A stretch of DNA of 64,000 nucleotides. Source: Mytilinidion resinicola. Lineage: Eukaryota; Ascomycota; Dothideomycetes; Mytilinidiales; Mytilinidiaceae. Location: contig NW_022985443.1 in the NCBI RefSeq assembly GCF_010093595.1, positions 1,340,804-1,404,803 of the forward strand, in the 5' to 3' direction. A program made the position numbers and the translations under genes. How positions within the stretch are numbered: the first letter of the stretch is position 1; every line of letters begins with the position of its first letter. Positions 60,344 to 64,000 of this stretch are shown piece after piece. The notes under the pieces are model-generated. The model saw nothing but the letters and a program-made list of their open reading frames with translations. It was not told where the DNA came from and made no database searches.

Positions 60344-62413
60344 TCAGGTATCAGCCTTCTCCTCATCCAAAACCCTCCCACTCTCTTCTGCCCTCCGCTT
60401 CCGAATCTCGTCCCCAAACCGGCGACATGGCACCTTCCGCGCAAACAGGTAATCCATCTGTATCCCATATCAGCTCTCCTCTCGTCTCTCCACAAACCAA
60501 TATTGCAACACTCACATCATCAAACCCCAGCCCCTTCGTCTCAGGAATCAGGAACCAAAATGCTACACAAAGCGGCACGCCAAACCCTGCAAACACAAAC
60601 CCAACTTTCGCGCCCAGATTCCCCGCATCAGGGTTGATGAGATACGGAGATATGAAACCGACAAGCCAGCCCATAAAGCCTTGCGTGACGCCGATGATAG
60701 ACTGCGTGGAGGCCCGAAGAGGGAGCGAGGAAATTTCAGATCCGATGGCGAAGCCGATGGCGCCGAGGGTGAGTTGGAAGACGATGGACCTGGAGGGTTT
60801 CATCAGCTTCATTCTCGTCGAACAATGGGAAGGAAGTGCAGTATGCGAAGGTATCTCACCACAGGAATATCAACACCACAACAGCCCACTTTGCCGCAGA
60901 TGTGGAGACGCAGCCCACGATACCCATCACTAAGAGCAGTAGAGTTAGAACAGCGGTCCCGTACACGATTAACGGCCGCCTTCCCGTTGTTTCAATGAAG
61001 AAGAAGGCGGAGATGTTCGCTAGTAGCATGACAGCGTATAGCACGGTTGAGACTGTGAAGTACTCTGTAACGCCAATAAGTTCGAGGAAATAGGTGACGT
61101 AGCCGAGAACGAAAGGGGCACCAATAAGCTGTTGGGCGGCGACGGGGAGGATGGCGATAGTGGTGCGTTTCTGCGCGAATTGTCATTAGTGCGCAGTCCC
61201 GGGAGGCGTTTTTATGGTCTTACCAGATTCGTTCCGCGGAAGCATTGCAAGAGGAGAGGACCTTTCTGGGCTGCGGCTGCCTGGACTTCTTTGCTAAATG
61301 TGACGTTTGCCGAGATTCTGGACAGGTCGGCGTCAATAAGAGAAGAGTCGCTGGAGCCGTAGATTTGTGTTAGGGCTTTCCTAGCTTTCTCGGTCTCGTC
61401 TTTTGAGATGAGATAATATGGAGACTCGGGATAGAAGGGGTATCCCCCGACAAGAATCACTGGAATAAATCATTAGTATGCCATTGTCTTGGTCAATCTG
61501 AATTCTAGGCAGTACGTACCCACAAAGACGAATTGAAGGACAATGAGCGTACGATACGACCATGCCCCTTCGATCGTCGATGTCCCTTTCGCACACCACC
61601 TGATTTGGACAAAACATGTCAGCAAAGAGTCTATCGATTGCAATACGGCAAAGAACAAACGTGATTGCATACGCAAGAGTAGACTGGCCGAGGACAATCG
61701 AGCCATTGATCAAGCACAAGTACAGCCCTCTCAGCTCATCTCGGGCATTCTCGCCAATCCACACCGGGAACTCGGTCAGTGCAAGGCCGAAACCGATTGC
61801 TACCACGAGATCATTAGCAAAGGTCCTTCTACCGCTGATGGACTTAGCTTACCGGCGACCCCCCTCCCGCACAAAAACAGTTTCCACTCTACACTTCCCA
61901 GTTGCATCCCAACCCCGACACCCGTCAAGCCCGCTCCCATTGCTAGCGAGTGTCTTCGTCCCAAACGCTCGAGCAGTTGTCCACCGAGCAAGACACCGAC
62001 AATGAGTCCACCCATTGAAATACCAGCCCAGCCAGACTGGTAGTTTGCTGGAACCAGATATCCAGAAGTTTGTGAAGTGTATGGCTTTCCATAGACGCGT
62101 TGGAAAGCCGGCAATGCGGTGAGGGTGCCTGCAAGGCCGAAGTCGAAGCCTGTGATAGAGTTAGTATGGAGTGATGTAGAAGACGAAGGAGAAGGGAAAG
62201 AAGGTAGAAAGATGAAAGGATATTACCAAACATAACGCCGCCAATGGCGCTATACAGAGCCCAGATGGTGAAGCGTTTCTGGTGCCAGAGAATCTCCCAT
62301 TTCTGTTCTGAGTGTGCGGTTGACCAGTCGGGTGAGAACTTCGGTCTTTGAGGCTGGGAGTCCCTTTCGGCTGGCCTTTGCAAATTCAGGACGGGCGGAG
62401 GAGGATGATCCAT
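60344..62413 (-). CDS. MFS sugar transporter (hexose/quinate-like)
   Basis: Eight exons, seven introns, all with GT...AG ends and consistent phase; the ATG is at 62413 (MDHPPPPVLNLQRP) and the stop at 60344. Signatures: GQLLERLGRRHSLAMGAGL after helix 2, PESPYYLISKDE, and FIETTGRRPLIVYG in the second half, PETKGLGFDD at the last helix, and a basic tail (KVPCRRFGDEIRKRR). Intron-rich, whereas the other transporter of the window (54.1-55.8 kb) has none, so they are not recent copies. Substrate unknown. Confidence 0.9.
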
Positions 62414-62864
62414 GACTGAGATTGCTGGTTTCGGATAGCTTGAAACTTGGAAACTGATGTATACGCTTTCAGGTCTCTTTTAATATCTTGTTGGAATAAA
62501 CTACTTCGCTCTAAAGCCAAGTCATATATTAGTTTGAGACATGTGGACTTGTCTCCACCATCAACCATGGCGGACATACTACTATCAACTGCAACCTGTA
62601 ACCACACAAAGAAACGTTGGCGCATCTTGAGATATCAACTAGGATGAGGAACTGATTCTCACACTATTTTGGCGAATCGTGTTCTCGTATAGTTCGAGTA
62701 GGTGGGCCTGGTTGCCGCCTCGCTTGAGTGAGTTCCCTAACTTGTCAAATGCAGCAAGTCGGAATCTAGACTAGCGCATCGGACGTGGTATGCTGGGTGG
62801 TGATCAGATGGCCAAGTCAAACGCAAGTCTATACCGACATATTGTCCTTGCCACCGGCTGAAGA
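62414..62864. other. Intergenic, transporter promoter side
   Basis: Upstream flank of the transporter gene; short frames only, nothing recognised. Confidence 0.4.
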
Positions 62865-62872
62865 TTTTCGAG

Positions 62873-63358
62873 GGGCGCCACATTTCGGACATACCACGTG
62901 GCCTTCTGACGTTCTAGTTGGTTCAACGATCATTCCACCATCGTCTTCTAATCAATACATTCGCCGAAGGATAACCAAACTCCCGATGTTACCAGTGCAG
63001 GTAGGCCACTAGGTACAGTTCGTAATAAGGCGGCCGTAGAGTTTACAGTTCAGCCACCTCGTGTGCGGATTGCTGCGCCAGTGAATAATGAGCATAAGTT
63101 TAATGAGTATGTACTTGTGGGCTAGGCTTAATGGAAAGGGGGCCTTCGTAAGGTGCGAAATTAATAGTCTGGGCATCCTCCTAGGCGTGTTGGCACTTGT
63201 AATGTTTGAAATTGAACTTAAGATGAAAGCCTAATGGAAGCGGGCCACCAAATGGCTCCTCCAAGCCAATTAGATTGTGGGAAGGTCACGTGGTATGTCC
63301 GAATAGCGATATGGGTATGTCCGAGTAACGCAAGGGGTATATCCGAATCGTGGCGCCC
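62873..63358. mobile_element. MITE-like non-autonomous DNA transposon with 8-bp target duplication
   Basis: A 486-bp segment begins GGGCGCCAC and ends GTGGCGCCC. The terminal inverted repeats match at 20 of 23 positions (left 62873-62895; right 63336-63358). It is flanked by a perfect direct repeat TTTTCGAG at 62865-62872 and 63359-63366, as expected for a target site duplication. Subterminal copies of the TIR core (TTCGGACATACC and variants) recur on the right side at about 63290-63330, one forming a 17-bp perfect inverted match with the left end (TTCGGACATACCACGTG). It encodes no transposase. Eight-bp duplications are typical of the hAT superfamily, but these ends do not show the usual hAT CAGRG start, so the superfamily is open. 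Confidence 0.75.
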
Positions 63359-63503
63359 TTTTCGAGGGGGTTTCGCATTTTGCAATGGGTGGCGCGTAGG
63401 ATGTTGTCCCGTAATGACTCTATCTCGTCGCAAGATGAGTATGACCGTATCTTGACACTCGTCGACTGAATATCATACTTCAAAGCATGCTGACGTGGGG
63501 GCT

Positions 63504-64000
63504 CTATACGAGTTCGATGTAATTATTCTGAGGCATTGCGTCTTCCCACGCCTTTTCGTGAACCTGCCCAATAGCAATTCGCTCCGCACGCGTTCGGCTC
63601 GTATTCCATCGGATGAGCATGATGTTGGAGAGACACCATTTCGAAGGCTCATAAAGCTCATGATCGGAGATGGCTCTGTTAATTTTTAGGCCATAAGTGA
63701 ATTCTGGGGGGAGTTTACCCTCGGCTGTGTCTCCTGGATACAAACTCCGTGAAAGCAGAATGTATTCATAGCTGCCGTCATCAGGATGTAATATAGGCAC
63801 GCGATCACCGGCGTAAAGAATTCCGCAATGTCGTGTCATAGATTCGGTTTCAAACAATGGAGTCCAATTTGGGAGACAGTTACTCTTTCCCGATGGCAGT
63901 GCACGCGCTAATCGCATACAAGTGAAATAGAACGAACTCCGTTTAGTAGTTTCAGTCGTGAAATGTAACACGTCAAAGGTCAGGGTGCTGTCGGGATCAG
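63504..64000 (-). CDS. C-terminal part of a HET-like (heterokaryon incompatibility) protein, 5' end off window
   Basis: Open frame entering from the right edge and ending with TAG at 63504. The pattern is that of the C-terminal region of fungal HET-domain proteins: GILYAGDRVPILH (gatekeeping turn), then EYILLSRSLYPGD, and the terminal block WCLSNIMLIRWN ... ERIAIGQVHEKAWED ... IELV. The HET domain itself would be outside the window, so the assignment rests on the C-terminal pattern. Such proteins mediate self/non-self recognition or have unknown roles and are often in variable regions; here a MITE-like insertion lies 145 bp downstream of its stop. Confidence 0.6.
   Translation of the reverse strand, partial: DPDSTLTFDVLHFTTETTKRSSFYFTCMRLARALPSGKSNCLPNWTPLFETESMTRHCGILYAGDRVPILHPDDGSYEYILLSRSLYPGDTAEGKLPPEFTYGLKINRAISDHELYEPSKWCLSNIMLIRWNTSRTRAERIAIGQVHEKAWEDAMPQNNYIELV

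Overview
The window is nuclear DNA from a filamentous ascomycete (Pezizomycotina). Most genes are broken by short introns (about 45-140 nt, GTRNGT-type donors, CTRAY branch sites, YAG acceptors). The families are typical of moulds: UstYa/DUF3328, DUF7730, DUF6590 fused to a kinase, an AveC-like spirocyclase, CBM18 with a Ser/Thr stalk, a PTH11-type rhodopsin-domain receptor, a HET-type protein, and a plasma-membrane H+-ATPase with a long acidic insertion. No rRNA, tRNA, CRISPR array or organellar gene was seen. The species cannot be named from this.

Layout. 1-4.1 kb: a chitin-binding surface protein running off the left edge, then an amidase. 4.1-8 kb: gene-poor, with decayed coding sequence, a 60-bp tandem repeat that has diverged mostly by transitions, and a small spliced locus. 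8-22 kb: a UstYa-like protein, an aldehyde dehydrogenase, a secreted S41 peptidase, a rhodopsin-domain protein, a phenol-hydroxylase-like FAD monooxygenase and a frameshifted SnoaL-like gene. UstYa plus S41 peptidase plus flavin monooxygenase recalls fungal RiPP (dikaritin) clusters, but no precursor peptide was found. 22.5-26.7 kb: an F-box-like gene and a type-B carboxylesterase carrying an in-frame TAG. 27.2-30.5 kb: a head-to-head dihydropyrimidinase / M20 amidohydrolase pair, a coherent module for reductive pyrimidine or hydantoin breakdown. 32.2-37.4 kb: H+-ATPase and a DUF7730 protein. 38.6-50 kb: small orphan coiled-coil genes, a broken nuclear-type protein and a broken AveC-like gene, mixed with conserved housekeeping genes (an RNF14/Itt1-type RBR ubiquitin ligase and a dolichyl-diphosphate phosphatase). 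51-62.4 kb: an unknown 531-aa protein, two sugar transporters and a DUF6590-kinase gene with three in-frame stops. Right edge: a 486-bp MITE-like element with terminal inverted repeats and a perfect 8-bp target duplication, then the C-terminal part of a HET-like protein.

Two patterns run through the window. First, most exons are C-rich on the sense strand in their 5' part and switch to G-rich in their 3' part; the H+-ATPase is a clear exception. Second, several genes otherwise well preserved carry premature stops, mostly TAG, or single-base frameshifts. This could mean RIP-like C-to-T decay, stop-codon RNA editing, or sequence error. All exon boundaries are predictions from splice signals and reading frame; no alignment or search was run.
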